NCBI GenBank assembly: GCA_963796195.1
Contig: CAWCKS010000009.1
Span: forward strand, 1-64,000
DNA length: 64,000 nt
From: CAWCKS01 sp963796195
GTDB taxonomy: Bacteria > Pseudomonadota > Alphaproteobacteria > Rhizobiales > Xanthobacteraceae
Reading direction: 5' to 3'
The position numbers and the translations under genes are program-made. Within the stretch, counting starts at the first letter, position 1; every line of letters starts with the position of its first letter. Positions 8,675-17,770 of this stretch are shown in pieces. The notes under the pieces were generated by a model. That model was not told where the DNA came from. It did no database searches and saw only the letters and a list, made by a program, of their open reading frames with translations.

Positions 8675-8781
8675 ACGATGTGCGCCGGCGCCACGTTTTG
8701 ACAGTGCGCATTAAGGTTGCGAACACCCAATCGTCCTGGACGGCTGACGAGAGTATTGTTTCGTCAAGGTTTTTCGGCGAA

Positions 8782-9859
8782 ATGAGCCCAATGGAAAGAC
8801 GCAAGAACTATCTGGTCACCGGCGGCGCCGGCTTCATCGGCTCGGCGGTCGTGCGGCGGCTGATCGAGGCGACCGACCATGCCGTGCTGGTGGTCGACAA
8901 GCTGACCTATGCTGGCAATCTCAATTCGTTGCGCAGCGTGTCGGGCAGCAATCGCTATGCCTTCGAGCAGGCCGATATCGTTGATGCTGCCGCGATGCGC
9001 CGCATCGTCTCGGAATTCTCGCCCGACGTCATCATGCACCTCGCCGCCGAAAGCCATGTCGATCGCTCGATCGATGGTCCCGGCGAGTTCATCCAGACCA
9101 ACGTCGTCGGGACCTTCTCGCTGCTGCAGGCGGCGCTGAATCATTGGCGCGCGCTGCCGGACGATCGCAAGAAAGACTTTCGCTTTCATCATATCTCGAC
9201 CGACGAGGTGTTCGGCTCGCTCGGTGCCGATGGCTTGTTCCGCGAGGATACGCCCTACAGCCCGAACTCGCCTTACTCGGCGTCGAAGGCGGCGTCCGAT
9301 CATCTGGTGCGCGCCTGGCATCACACCTATGGCCTGCCCGTCGTGATGACGAACTGCTCCAACAACTACGGCCCCTATCATTTCCCGGAAAAGCTGATCC
9401 CGCTCATCATCATCAACGCGCTCGAGGGCAAGCCGCTGCCGGTCTATGGCAACGGCGAGAACGTGCGCGACTGGCTGCATGTCGAGGATCACGCCGAGGC
9501 GCTGCTGCTCGTTGCCGAGCAGGGCAGGGTGGGGCAGAGCTACAACATCGGCGGCCACAACGAGCGCAGCAACATCGCGGTGGTGCGGTTGATCTGTGCC
9601 ATTCTCGATGAGTTCGTCGCCCGATGCGGCAATCGGCCCGCGCGAAAAACTTATCAGTTTTGTGACCGATCGCCCCGGCCACGATGCAAGGTATGCGATC
9701 GATGCAAGCAAGATCGGACGTGAACTCGGCTGGAAGCCGCGTTATACGTTCGAAAAAGGTCTGCGCGAGACCGTGCGCTGGTATCTCGATAACAAGACCT
9801 GGTGGGAGAGGGTGCGCTCCGGGGTTTATCGCGGTGAACGGCTGGGCGTTGCCGTCTGA
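8782..9859 (+). pseudogene. rfbB: dTDP-glucose 4,6-dehydratase, frameshifted
   Basis: RmlB converts dTDP-glucose to dTDP-4-keto-6-deoxyglucose in rhamnose synthesis. The sequence has the Rossmann motif TGGAGFIGS at the N-terminus, STDEVFG with the catalytic TDE, and YSASKA with the catalytic Tyr and Lys. After ICAILDEFV the frame breaks. DAAIGPREKLISFVTDRPGH and the C-terminal part ending in GERLGVAV continue one frame over. Removing one base at about 9624 restores about 355 residues, the normal length. It is first in an rfbBCDA cluster. The ATG at 8782 or 8791 is the start. Confidence 0.85.
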
Positions 9860-9892
9860 TCACGCCGGCCCAACGAGAGACGATTGGCGCAC

Positions 9893-10448
9893 ATGCTCGA
9901 GGTCATTTCCACTGCCATTCCCGATGTGAAGGTGCTGCTGCCGAAAGCGTTCGGCGACGCGCGCGGCACATTCTCGGAGACCTACAACGCGGCGCGTTTT
10001 GCCGAGCACGGCATCACGTTGAATTTCGTGCAAGACAACCAGTCGTGGTCGGCGCCGGCAGGCACCGTCCGCGGCCTGCACTTCCAGTCGCCGCCAAAAG
10101 CGCAGGACAAGCTGGTTCGCGTCATCCGCGGGCGCATTCTCGATGTCGCGGTTGATCTCCGCCGCGCCTCGCCGACCTACGGCAAGTGGGTGGCCGAGGA
10201 GCTGTCGGCGCAAAATCGCAAGCAGCTTCTGGTGCCGATCGGCTTCGCCCACGGCTTCTGCACGCTCGAGCCCGATACCGAGGTGCTCTACAAGGTCACC
10301 GACTATTATTCGCCGGCCAATGATCTTGGTATTGCTTGGGACGATCCGGATCTTGCGATCGCCTGGCCGGTGACGAAAGACAAGGCGGTGCTATCTGAAA
10401 AGGATGCGCGGCAGCCGGCCATTCAAGTCGCTGCCGGCGTATTTTTGA
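9893..10448 (+). pseudogene. rfbC: dTDP-4-dehydrorhamnose 3,5-epimerase, C-terminal frameshift
   Basis: RmlC epimerises the keto sugar at C3 and C5. The cupin fold is recognisable by the segments NFVQDNQSWS, GTVRGLHFQSPP, KLVRVIRGRILDVAVDLR and IPIGFAHGF-type VPIGFAHGFCTL. The ending SLPAYF followed by TGA at 10446-10448 is found one frame over. As written, the frame instead runs on into rfbD. Removing one base at about 10,417 restores a protein of about 184 residues. It lies 33 bases after rfbB. Confidence 0.82.
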
Positions 10449-10462
10449 TCGAGGAGCGTGGC

Positions 10463-11376
10463 GTGGAAAAACGTCTGCGTCTGGTCGTCACCGGTTCGCA
10501 AGGCCAGGTCGTGCGCGCGCTGCAGGAGCGTGGTCCGGCTGGCGGGCGTCGAAATCATTGCGCTGGGTCGGCCCCAGCTTGATCTGCTGAAGCCTGCCGC
10601 GATCTTTGCTGCGCTGGAAGCGGCACGGCCGGACGTGGTGGTCAGCGCCGCCGCCTACACGGCCGTCGATCTTGCGGAAAGTCACGCCGACGAAGCTCAT
10701 GCCATCAATGCGGCCGGCGCCGGCGAAGTCGCGCGCGCCGCGGCGCAACTCGGCGCGCCAATCGTGCATTTGTCGACCGACTATGTCTTCGACGGCGCTC
10801 TCGATCGCCCCTATCGCGAAGATGATCCGACCGGTCCGATCGGCGAATACGGCCGCAGCAAGCTCGCCGGCGAACAGGCCGTCGCGGCTGCAAATCCCAA
10901 ATCACGCGATCTTGCGAACCGCGTGGGTCTACAGCCCGTTCGGCAAGAATTTTGTGCGCACCATGCTGAATCTCGCGGCGACGCGCGAGGAGATCACCGT
11001 GGTCGCCGACCAATACGGCGCGCCGACCAGCGCCCACGACATCGCCGATGGCGTGATCAAGGTGGCGAGCAATCTCAAGGCCAGCGCCGCGCCAAATTTG
11101 CGCGGCGTCTTCCATATGATCGCGCAGGGCGAAGCGACCTGGGCCGAGTTTGCCGAGGCGATCTTTGCGCTATCGCGAGAAGCGGGCGGCCCGTTTGCGC
11201 GTGTAAAGCCGATACCGACTTCAGATTATCCGACGCCGGCGCGGCGGCCGGCGAATTCGCGTCTCGACACGGCGAAGATCGCGCGCGAACATGGCGTGAC
11301 ATTGCCGCATTGGCACGATGCGCTTGCCGTCTGCATGGCGCGCCTCGTTCCCGGCGAATTCAGGAAAGCATCATAG
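10463..11376 (+). pseudogene. rfbD: dTDP-4-dehydrorhamnose reductase, two frameshifts
   Basis: RmlD makes dTDP-L-rhamnose. It starts at a GTG (MEKRLRLVVTGSQGQVVRAL). The frame then changes to RLAGVEIIALGRPQLDLLKP with the conserved STDYVFDG and GEYGRSKLAGE, and changes again to HAILRTAWVYSPFGKNFVRT. It ends in GEFRKAS, next to the start of rfbA. Extra bases at about 10,525 and 10,902 account for both slips. The full protein would have about 300 residues, normal for the family. Confidence 0.82.
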
Positions 11377-12258
11377 ATGGCGGTCACGAAGGGGATCATT
11401 CTGGCAGGAGGCAGCGGCACGCGGCTGCATCCGATGACGCTTGCGGCGTCAAAGCAGCTGCTGCCGATCTATGACAAGCCGCTGGTTTATTACCCGCTGT
11501 CGACGTTGATGCTGTCAGGCATTCGCGACGTTCTCGTGATCTCGACGCCCGACGACCTGCCGGTGTTTCGCAAGCTCTTGGGCTCCGGCGACGCAGTGGG
11601 GCATGCGCTTCCAATATGCCGAGCAGCCGCGGCCCGAAGGTCTCGCGCAGGCTTACATCATCGGCGCGGAGTTTGTCGGCAGTCAGCCATCGGCGTTGGT
11701 GCTGGGCGACAACCTCTTCTACGGCCACGATCTGCAGCTCCTGGTCGCCAATGCGGCGAAGCAGGACAAGGGCGCAACCGTGTTCGCCTATCACGTCAGC
11801 GATCCCGAGCGTTACGGCGTCGTCGAGTTCGATCGCGACGAACCGCGTGCTGTCGATCGAGGAGAAGCCGGTGAAGCCGCGCTCAAGCTGGGCCGTCACC
11901 GGACTCTATTTTTATGACGCACAGGTCGTCGATATTGCCGCGAGGTTGAAGCCGTCCGGGCGTGGCGAACTTGAGATCACGGACGTCAATCGCGCCTATC
12001 TCGAGCGCGGCCAACTGAACGTGCAATGCATGGGCCGCGGCTTTGCCTGGCTCGACACCGGCACGCCGGACAGCTTTTCGAAGCCGCCGAGTTCGTTCGC
12101 ACGCTTGAGAAGCGGCAAGGGTTCAAGATTGTTGTCCAGAAGAGATCGCATTCCGCCAGGGCTGGATCGACGCAAAACAGCTCGTCGAGCTCGGCAACGC
12201 CATCGGCAAGAGCGGCTATGGCGCTTACTTGCACCGGCTCGCGAATTCCGTTTCATAG
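11377..12258 (+). pseudogene. rfbA: Glucose-1-phosphate thymidylyltransferase, four frameshifts
   Basis: RmlA activates glucose-1-phosphate as dTDP-glucose. The start has the nucleotide-binding signature GIILAGGSGTRLHPMT and KQLLPIYDKP. Downstream segments QYAEQPRPEGLAQAYIIGAE, VLGDNLFYGHD, LSIEEKPVKP and CPEEIAFRQGWIDAKQLVEL are all present but need slips at about 11,591, 11,840, 12,075 and 12,133. The stop is the TAG at 12,256. Corrected length is about 290 residues, as expected. It is the most disrupted gene in the window. Confidence 0.82.
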
Positions 12259-12300
12259 CTGCCGACGCCGACCTTCAACAACAATGCGGGTGTCCAGTCG

Positions 12301-12495
12301 TCAGCCAACCTTCTTCCACCGCTCGACCTTCTTGTAGATCCAGCGTTTTTGGTCGCGTCGCCGCCAGACAACGCCATAGAGGAGTTTTCCCGTGATCGAG
12401 CGGCGCGGGATGATGATCCTGTGCAGATGCCAGGTCTCGCCGCGCGTGCGCGGAGATGAGTACCGATACCTGACCTCGCTCAGCCCGATCGCCAT
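12301..12495 (-). CDS. Small basic protein in a duplicated cassette
   Basis: A 64-residue, arginine- and lysine-rich protein from the ATG at 12,495 (MAIGLSEVRYRYSSPRTRGE, then HLHRIIIPRRSITGKLLYGV). A second copy at 33,873-34,080 is frameshifted, and the flanking DNA is also shared. The high charge suggests nucleic-acid contact but no domain is recognisable. Confidence 0.45.
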   Translation of the reverse strand: MAIGLSEVRYRYSSPRTRGETWHLHRIIIPRRSITGKLLYGVVWRRRDQKRWIYKKVERWKKVG

Positions 12496-12662
12496 CTCAG
12501 TGCCTCCTGTTGAGGCGGGGCTGCCTTGAAAACAGCAGCCCCTGATCGGGCATTGAAATTGTGGCCGCTCGATTGGGTGTCCGGCCAGCCGTGTCCGACT
12601 GCACAACCGATATCCCGTGACAGGAAACCCGCAAGTTGACTTTGCGATTAACCTGACCGGTT
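12301..12662. repeat. Duplicated cassette, copy 1
   Basis: The small basic gene plus about 165 bases upstream of it recur at 33,873-34,250. Identity is high within the gene (GAAACCTGGCATCTGCACAG-type blocks) and lower, but clear, in the upstream stretch. Confidence 0.6.
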
Positions 12663-12681
12663 ACTGGGCGGCGCTCAGACG

Positions 12682-12768
12682 GTAAATCGGCGTGGGGTCC
12701 GGACGCCGATCGGCAGGCCAACGCTTGGAGCTACGCGATTGGAGGGGCGGACTTCGGCGCCTAATCAC
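12682..12768. repeat. Short dispersed repeat, copy 1
   Basis: The stretch beginning GTAAATCGGCGTGGGGTCCG and ending CTTCGGCGCCTAATCAC is closely similar to 19,929-20,017. No terminal repeats or coding frame is visible. Confidence 0.5.
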
Positions 12769-12800
12769 AAATCGGCGGCCTCGTACAAAGCTTGCCCATT

Positions 12801-12819
12801 TGTACTATAGAGTGGTACA
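12801..12819. promoter_or_regulatory. Probable HigBA operator
   Basis: TGTAC and GTACA form an inverted repeat with a 9-base spacer containing TATAG, about 24 bases before the higB start. Autorepression by HigA at such palindromes is usual for the family. Confidence 0.5.
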
Positions 12820-12842
12820 TATACGCATCGTGCGGAGCGTCT

Positions 12843-13128
12843 ATGATCGTTAGCTTCGAGACGATTGGCTGCGTGCCTTCTTCGTTGAGGACATCCGCTC
12901 GAAGTATATCGGCCGGTCCGAAAGCCGCCTGTTCGATTGCAAATGATCGACGATGCGACGACCGATCAAGACTTGCGGGTGCCGCCCAGCAATCTCGAAA
13001 AACTACGCGGCAATCTGGTTGGGTTCCATTCGGTCCGCGTCAACAAGCAATGGCGATTGATCTTTCGATGGGACGGCAGCCGAGGCGAGGCGGCGAGCGT
13101 CTATCTCGACGACCACACTTACAGATGA
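12843..13128 (+). pseudogene. higB: HigB toxin, two frameshifts
   Basis: HigB is a RelE-superfamily mRNA interferase. The start MIVSF, the middle RDDWLRAFFVEDIRSKYI and the C-terminal part QMIDDATTDQDLRVPPSNLE with KQWRLIFRWDG lie in successive frames. Missing bases at about 12,857 and 12,935 would restore the usual length of about 93 residues. HigA follows 13 bases after the stop. The pair fits the Graves-disease-free standard higBA order, toxin first. As written the toxin cannot be made. Confidence 0.75.
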
Positions 13129-13141
13129 TGTGAGGCAGACC

Positions 13142-13450
13142 ATGCTGACGACGAAACGCAAGCCGGCCACGGTCGGCGAGATTCTCACGGAAGAGTTCAT
13201 GCAGCCGCTCGGATTGACCCAAAGCGTTCTAGCTGAGGCGATGGGTGTTCAGCGTAAGCACGTCAACGAACTGTGCAATGACCGGCGGAATGTGACGGCC
13301 GCGACAGCGCTTATCCTCGCCCGCGTATTTGGCAACAGCGCGGATTTTTGGCTCAATGTGCAGCGGCGCAGCGATCTGTGGAAAGCCATGAACTCTCCCA
13401 GCGAGCGCAAACGGATCCAACGCGCTCGACGGTTGAAAAAAGCCGCATAA
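13142..13450 (+). CDS. higA: HigA antitoxin
   Basis: An intact protein of about 102 residues with the HigA pattern: KPATVGEILTEEFMQPLGLT, then the helix-turn-helix QSVLAEAMGVQRKHVNELCN, then RRNVTAATALILARVFG. It should bind HigB and the operator upstream. The ATG at 13,142 is preferred; a GTG at 13,130 is possible. Confidence 0.85.
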   Translation: MLTTKRKPATVGEILTEEFMQPLGLTQSVLAEAMGVQRKHVNELCNDRRNVTAATALILARVFGNSADFWLNVQRRSDLWKAMNSPSERKRIQRARRLKKAA

Positions 13451-13873
13451 CCGAAGCTCGGCGACGATCGCGGGCGGTTCGCGGCGCCTACGCTGCCCGC
13501 ATCCTCGGCCGTAAGATTGACATCATGACCCGAGATAGTCTGCACAAGACGCTGAGGCGGACGATAGAGGCAACGGCCGTCCGGGTGTTTTAATCGTGGC
13601 GCTGACCAGTCGGCCTATAATACTCAAGTTGGGTAGAATAGGCGAAAAGTGCCGTCCCGCAGATCGGCTCAATCGCGAATCCTGATCTCGCTACCGCTAT
13701 AGGCTCCGCGCTGCCCAGAATCGGCTTCGAACGCTGACGTCCAGACAACTGCTCGATTCTCGATCAGCGGCACCCCGAGAACCGTGTACGTTATCTGATA
13801 GGCGACCGACGGTCTCAAGATACCGGTGACATCGTCATGAGCCCTGCAGCGTTAAGCTCGCGTTGGCGCACTT
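13451..13873. other. Intergenic stretch without a supported gene
   Basis: About 420 bases. Only short frames occur, none with a family resemblance. The last part must hold the promoter of the diguanylate cyclase gene. Confidence 0.4.
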
Positions 13874-15025
13874 ATGATTTTGTCGGATGCGACGGTGGCG
13901 GGCGGGACTTTTGGTCCGTTTGCAGGCAGGGCGCAGATGGCTTCGCAGCTGGCGACAACCAATGGCGGTTCGCAGACTTTCTCTACAGCGCGCTCGCTTG
14001 AGCTCGCTGAGACGGCACTCGAGAAGATTCGTGCGCTGCGACTGAGCGCTATGCCGCCGAACTACGAAATCTGGTTCACCTATTGCGTCGGCACAAACCC
14101 CGCTCTCAATAGCGACATCAACGCGCTCATCAGTTCGAACGGATCAATCGACCAGGATGAGCTTGATCGGATCTGCCTCGCACATATTTCAACGATGCGG
14201 ATTGAGGAACGGCTGCAACGCGTCGGCACCGACTTCGGCGGGCAACTGCGTGAGATTGCGCGTGTGCTGGATGATGCCCTAGGCGGTACGGCCAAGTATG
14301 GCGGCACCCTTTCAAGCGTCGTCAGCTCGCTCGACAACTCAGCGAGCGATGTCGATTTGGTCAAGGACGCCTTGCGTGCGCTCGTTGATGTGACCACGGA
14401 CATGCGCCGCCTGGGCGCAGAGCTGCGCCGTCGTCTGGATCGATCGAAGCAGGACGTTGCCACATTGCAAAGCGCGATCGACGCGGTCCGCGCAGAGAGC
14501 CAAACAGACGGGCTGACGGGCGTCGCCAATCGGAAATCGTTCGAGAGCGCGCTGACGAGTGCAATGCGCTCTGCATTTAGCGGAGACGAGCCGTTGTCAC
14601 TGCTGCTTCTCGATATTGATCATTTCAAGGCCTTCAATGATCGCTTTGGTCACAGCACGGGTGACCAGGTGTTGAAGCTCGTGGCACACGTAGCCCGACA
14701 AAACACAAAGGGAAAAGACCTTGTAGCCCGTATGGGCGGCGAAGAGTTTGCGGTACTGCTTCCGCAGACCACGCTGCAGCAGGCCATCGGCGTTGCCGAG
14801 AAGATTCGCAGGGCCGTGATGGCAACCGAGCTGAAGAAAAAGTCGACTGGCGAACGACTGGGAAAGATCACAATATCCGGGGGCGCTGCGACAGCGAGCA
14901 AGGCAGATACGCTGGAATCCTTCATTGAGCGGACCGATCGCTACCTCTATGAAGCCAAGAGGTCGGGTCGAAACCGTATTTGCGCAGGCAATGACGAGCC
15001 AGGGCGCATAGTGGCCCCAGCTTGA
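13874..15025 (+). CDS. GGDEF diguanylate cyclase
   Basis: An intact protein of up to 383 residues. The N-terminal 200 residues form the helical sensory module often seen in rhizobial cyclases (LELAETALEKIRALRLSAMP, then YEIWFTYCVGTNP). The GGDEF domain spans about residues 215-375, with the signature GGEEF in RMGGEEFAVLLP and the preceding DIDHFKAFNDRFGH. The intact signature predicts synthesis of c-di-GMP. An ATG 63 bases downstream (MASQLATTNGG) is an alternative start. There is no membrane helix, so the enzyme is probably cytoplasmic. Confidence 0.85.
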   Translation: MILSDATVAGGTFGPFAGRAQMASQLATTNGGSQTFSTARSLELAETALEKIRALRLSAMPPNYEIWFTYCVGTNPALNSDINALISSNGSIDQDELDRICLAHISTMRIEERLQRVGTDFGGQLREIARVLDDALGGTAKYGGTLSSVVSSLDNSASDVDLVKDALRALVDVTTDMRRLGAELRRRLDRSKQDVATLQSAIDAVRAESQTDGLTGVANRKSFESALTSAMRSAFSGDEPLSLLLLDIDHFKAFNDRFGHSTGDQVLKLVAHVARQNTKGKDLVARMGGEEFAVLLPQTTLQQAIGVAEKIRRAVMATELKKKSTGERLGKITISGGAATASKADTLESFIERTDRYLYEAKRSGRNRICAGNDEPGRIVAPA

Positions 15026-15213
15026 AGTCTTTGTTTTCGGCAACTCATCCGAAGGACCGCATCTTGAGGGCGCTGACGCGAGCCTTGATCTAGCCCCATA
15101 GCCCGCGCGGCCATGGCCGTCCGTGCTTTTATTATCTGTTATGAGAAAATCGCTAAGGATAACGCAAGTGAGCGACTGCGCCACCGCGCGGTTGCGAGTG
15201 AGAGACGATCTAG

Positions 15214-16204
15214 ATGATCCGACGTCAATCGATACGGGGTTTAGTCACTCTGATTGCGCTCTTGGCTTTGACGAATCAGTGCAGCGCGCAAGATCATCCT
15301 CGTCCTAAAATAGGCTGGCTCACACTTCAGACCAAAACTCACGCACCGGGAGGAGGGCTTAAATCCTTTGTCGAGGGTCTTCGTGAGCGCGGTCAAATTG
15401 AGGGAACGACGTTTGATATCGAGATCCGGTACGCTGACGGAGACGTGCGCTTACTGCGACCTCTCGCTGAGGATTTGGTTCGCTCTGGCGTAAAGGTCAT
15501 TGTCGCGACAAGTCAACCGGCGCTGGAAGCAGCATACAGCGTGTCGCAAATTATACCGATTGTAGCGCGCATGAGCGATGATCCGGTCAAAACGGGCATG
15601 GCGCGTTCGCGCCACAATCCCGGAGGAAATGTAACCGGTATGTTTTCTTTCTTTGAAGAGCTGGCATCCGTGCGCTTGGACCAACTGCAGCGCGCCGCTC
15701 CGGATTTGCGCAAAGTAGGCATGCTGCTAACACTTGATCATGGCGACACATGTTATTGGCTTACGAAAGCCAGACAGGCGGCAGCTAGCAGGGGACTCGA
15801 TGTTTACATAATGAACGTGCACGAGGAGTCCGATCTCGATGCAGTGTTCGCCAAAGCCCACGAAAATAGCGTCGACGGCATCTTGGCCTTCCGTAGTCCG
15901 GTTATCACAAGCTCTCAGCAACATATAACGGAGTTGTCAAATCGCTATCGGATACCCGGGATTTTCGATACCCGCGATTTTGTCGGAGTCAGGAGCATTC
16001 ATGTCGTATGGGCCAAATGTTCAGTCCGTGTTTCGAAGCCTTGCTGGATTTGTCGATAGAATTCTTCGAGGCGACAAGCCTGGTACACTTCCAATCGGAC
16101 AGCCTAGGGTGTTCGAACTCGTCATAAACGCAAAGGCAGCTGAGACGTTGGGAGTTATCGTCCCCTTGCCGGTACTCACAAGTGCCGACTTGATCCTCGA
16201 ATGA
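15214..16204 (+). pseudogene. ABC transporter substrate-binding protein (PF04392 type), frameshifted
   Basis: A secreted binding protein of the TrpX-like family, whose members bind small organic solutes. A signal peptide is visible (GLVTLIALLALTNQCSAQ). Family segments include PRPKIGWLTLQTK, FVEGLRERGQIEGTTFDIEI and NPGGNVTGMFSF. The frame changes after IFDTRDFVG. SGAFMSYGPNVQSVFRSLAG to VPLPVLTSADLILE completes it one frame over; one extra base at about 15,985 explains this. The full length of about 330 is normal. No permease or ATPase gene is next to it, which is common for orphan members. Confidence 0.75.
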
Positions 16205-17029
16205 GGCAGTGACCCCGTCTGCAAGGCGATAACTCTAGTCGATTGGAGGTCGGGCCGACGCTCTAAGAGGCTGTTGGTTCATGGGCCCGCAGCCGTCGTC
16301 CCGCTGCGCATCCGATTTCCAACATGTCCCCGGATGTAAAATTGTCCGTCCCAAACGGTCAAACTGTTCCGGCAGACCCGCACTAACCTTGGAAAGCACG
16401 CGTCCAGAAGGACGAGGCATGGGCGAGCTCGCCGGCAAGTTCATGGCGCTCGCCAAAGCGCTGAAGCTGACCTTCGTGGCCGAACGCAATCGGACAGCGC
16501 GGCCAGCCGCTCGGCGAGAAAAACTCTTTCCACTGGATTGTCCATCACCGATGGCCTCGACCGCTACCGCGCGCTGATCGAGGAGGCTGTCCCCGACGCG
16601 TGTCAGGTCGCGTGACCAACAAGAGAGGAGACACGCCAAGTTCGCACACTGATCAGTGGCGTTCCCAGCGTCTGTGCACAAGCCCTGCACCAGCGGAGCA
16701 TGGAATGAAGATTTTGGCGAGTGCCGGCTGTTCGGCGCCATCCTCTAAAATCTGAAGCAAACTGTTGATCTAAAAGGCGATGCAAAGCATTCGTCGGTTC
16801 ACCAAACGACTTATTCAGATAATCAGACATGGAAAATGTCAAATTTGAGAAAGCACACGCATATGGACCGAGCCCTGCAGCGGGCCGCTCGCATGTCGCG
16901 ATGTTGGTCGTGGTGACCTCACCGAGGGTTCTTCCCATCAAAACCTCGAGGTACTCGTTTCCTTTCGCCTATTTCCCGATAGCGTGGTGACGGCAGTTGT
17001 CACGATTCGGAATATTGAGCGGGAGAGGA
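16205..17029. other. Long stretch with only degraded coding fragments
   Basis: About 825 bases. Fragments such as MGELAGKFMALAKALKLTFV (near 16,420) and SITDGLDRYRALIEEAVPDA (near 16,545) look protein-like but are short and in different frames. I could not assign them to a family. It may be a decayed gene or an old insertion. Confidence 0.35.
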
Positions 17030-17278
17030 ATGGCGGCGGTGCTTCCCAACATGACCCATCGGCAGGTCTTGCAACGGTTGCTGTCAGGCGAATGGAAGAC
17101 ACTTACCCAGCTTGGCATCATGGCCGGCGACGGCCTCTTGGAACGGTTGAACAAGCACGGCTGGATAGAGCGGCGTGTAGTTGGGCGAGCTCGCGAAATA
17201 AAGATCACGCCAGCTGGCATCGAAGCGCTGAAGGCCAGGATCCCAAACGATCCAATTCGCTCGCGCCACCCGCGCTGA
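17030..17278 (+). CDS. Small winged-helix-like protein, paralogue of 6485
   Basis: An 82-residue protein starting MAAVLPNMTHRQVLQRLLSG, preceded by GGGAGAGGA as ribosome binding site. It shares with 6485-6730 the order RQVLQRLLSGEWKTL, LGI, LLERLNKHGWIERR and ITPAGIEALK. It is probably a DNA-binding protein with unknown target. Confidence 0.55.
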   Translation: MAAVLPNMTHRQVLQRLLSGEWKTLTQLGIMAGDGLLERLNKHGWIERRVVGRAREIKITPAGIEALKARIPNDPIRSRHPR

Positions 17279-17314
17279 GGCATTCGCGTGGTGCGCCAAG
17301 ATGGCGGCGATTTT

Positions 17315-17770
17315 CTACCAGTGGAACAGAATGACTAGCGGGATGATCGGTAATGCGAAGCCGATGGTCCGTTCGCTATTTCTGAACTCGCGATGGATGT
17401 GCTGTTCGACGGTCAGCTGGCGCCTCCGTTTGCGCTGAGCCAGTTTTGCGGGCTTGCCTCTGGAGGCAGAGTTTGCCTCGACCGACTTCACTTCAACTGG
17501 TGTTGCGGTAGTCGGCTTCTGCTCGACGGGCGCAATCTGAACGGGTTGCGTCTCGGTCGTTGCGGGTTTTTCGACAGGCGATACGGTGGTTGCCTTTTGC
17601 TCGACAGGCGCAGTCTGAACGGGTTTCGTCTCGGTCACCGCGGGCTGTTCGACAGGCGTTGCGAGGGTCGGCCTTTGCTCGCCAGGGGCAGCCTGATCTA
17701 GCGCGCTTTCATTTCTTGCTGGAAACGTCCTGCTGCTGAGCTCAGCTCTCATCGACCGCGGATTGCTCAT
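17315..17770 (-). CDS. Pro/Thr/Glu-rich repetitive protein
   Basis: A frame of up to 151 residues with imperfect 26-residue repeats built on TPVEQPAVTETKPVQTAPVE, followed by a basic block (GKPAKLAQRKRRRQ) and a short hydrophobic C-terminal segment (TIGFALPIIPLVILFHW) that could anchor it in a membrane. Its first 25 codons overlap the start of the membrane phosphoesterase on the other strand, so one or both genes are probably truncated at a junction near 17,700. Function unknown. Confidence 0.4.
   Translation of the reverse strand: MSNPRSMRAELSSRTFPARNESALDQAAPGEQRPTLATPVEQPAVTETKPVQTAPVEQKATTVSPVEKPATTETQPVQIAPVEQKPTTATPVEVKSVEANSASRGKPAKLAQRKRRRQLTVEQHIHREFRNSERTIGFALPIIPLVILFHW

Noticed and set aside
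8764..9711. Long open frame of 315 codons on the minus strand
   Set aside because: It is antisense to rfbB, whose motifs are unmistakable; the frame is a by-product of GC-rich codon use.
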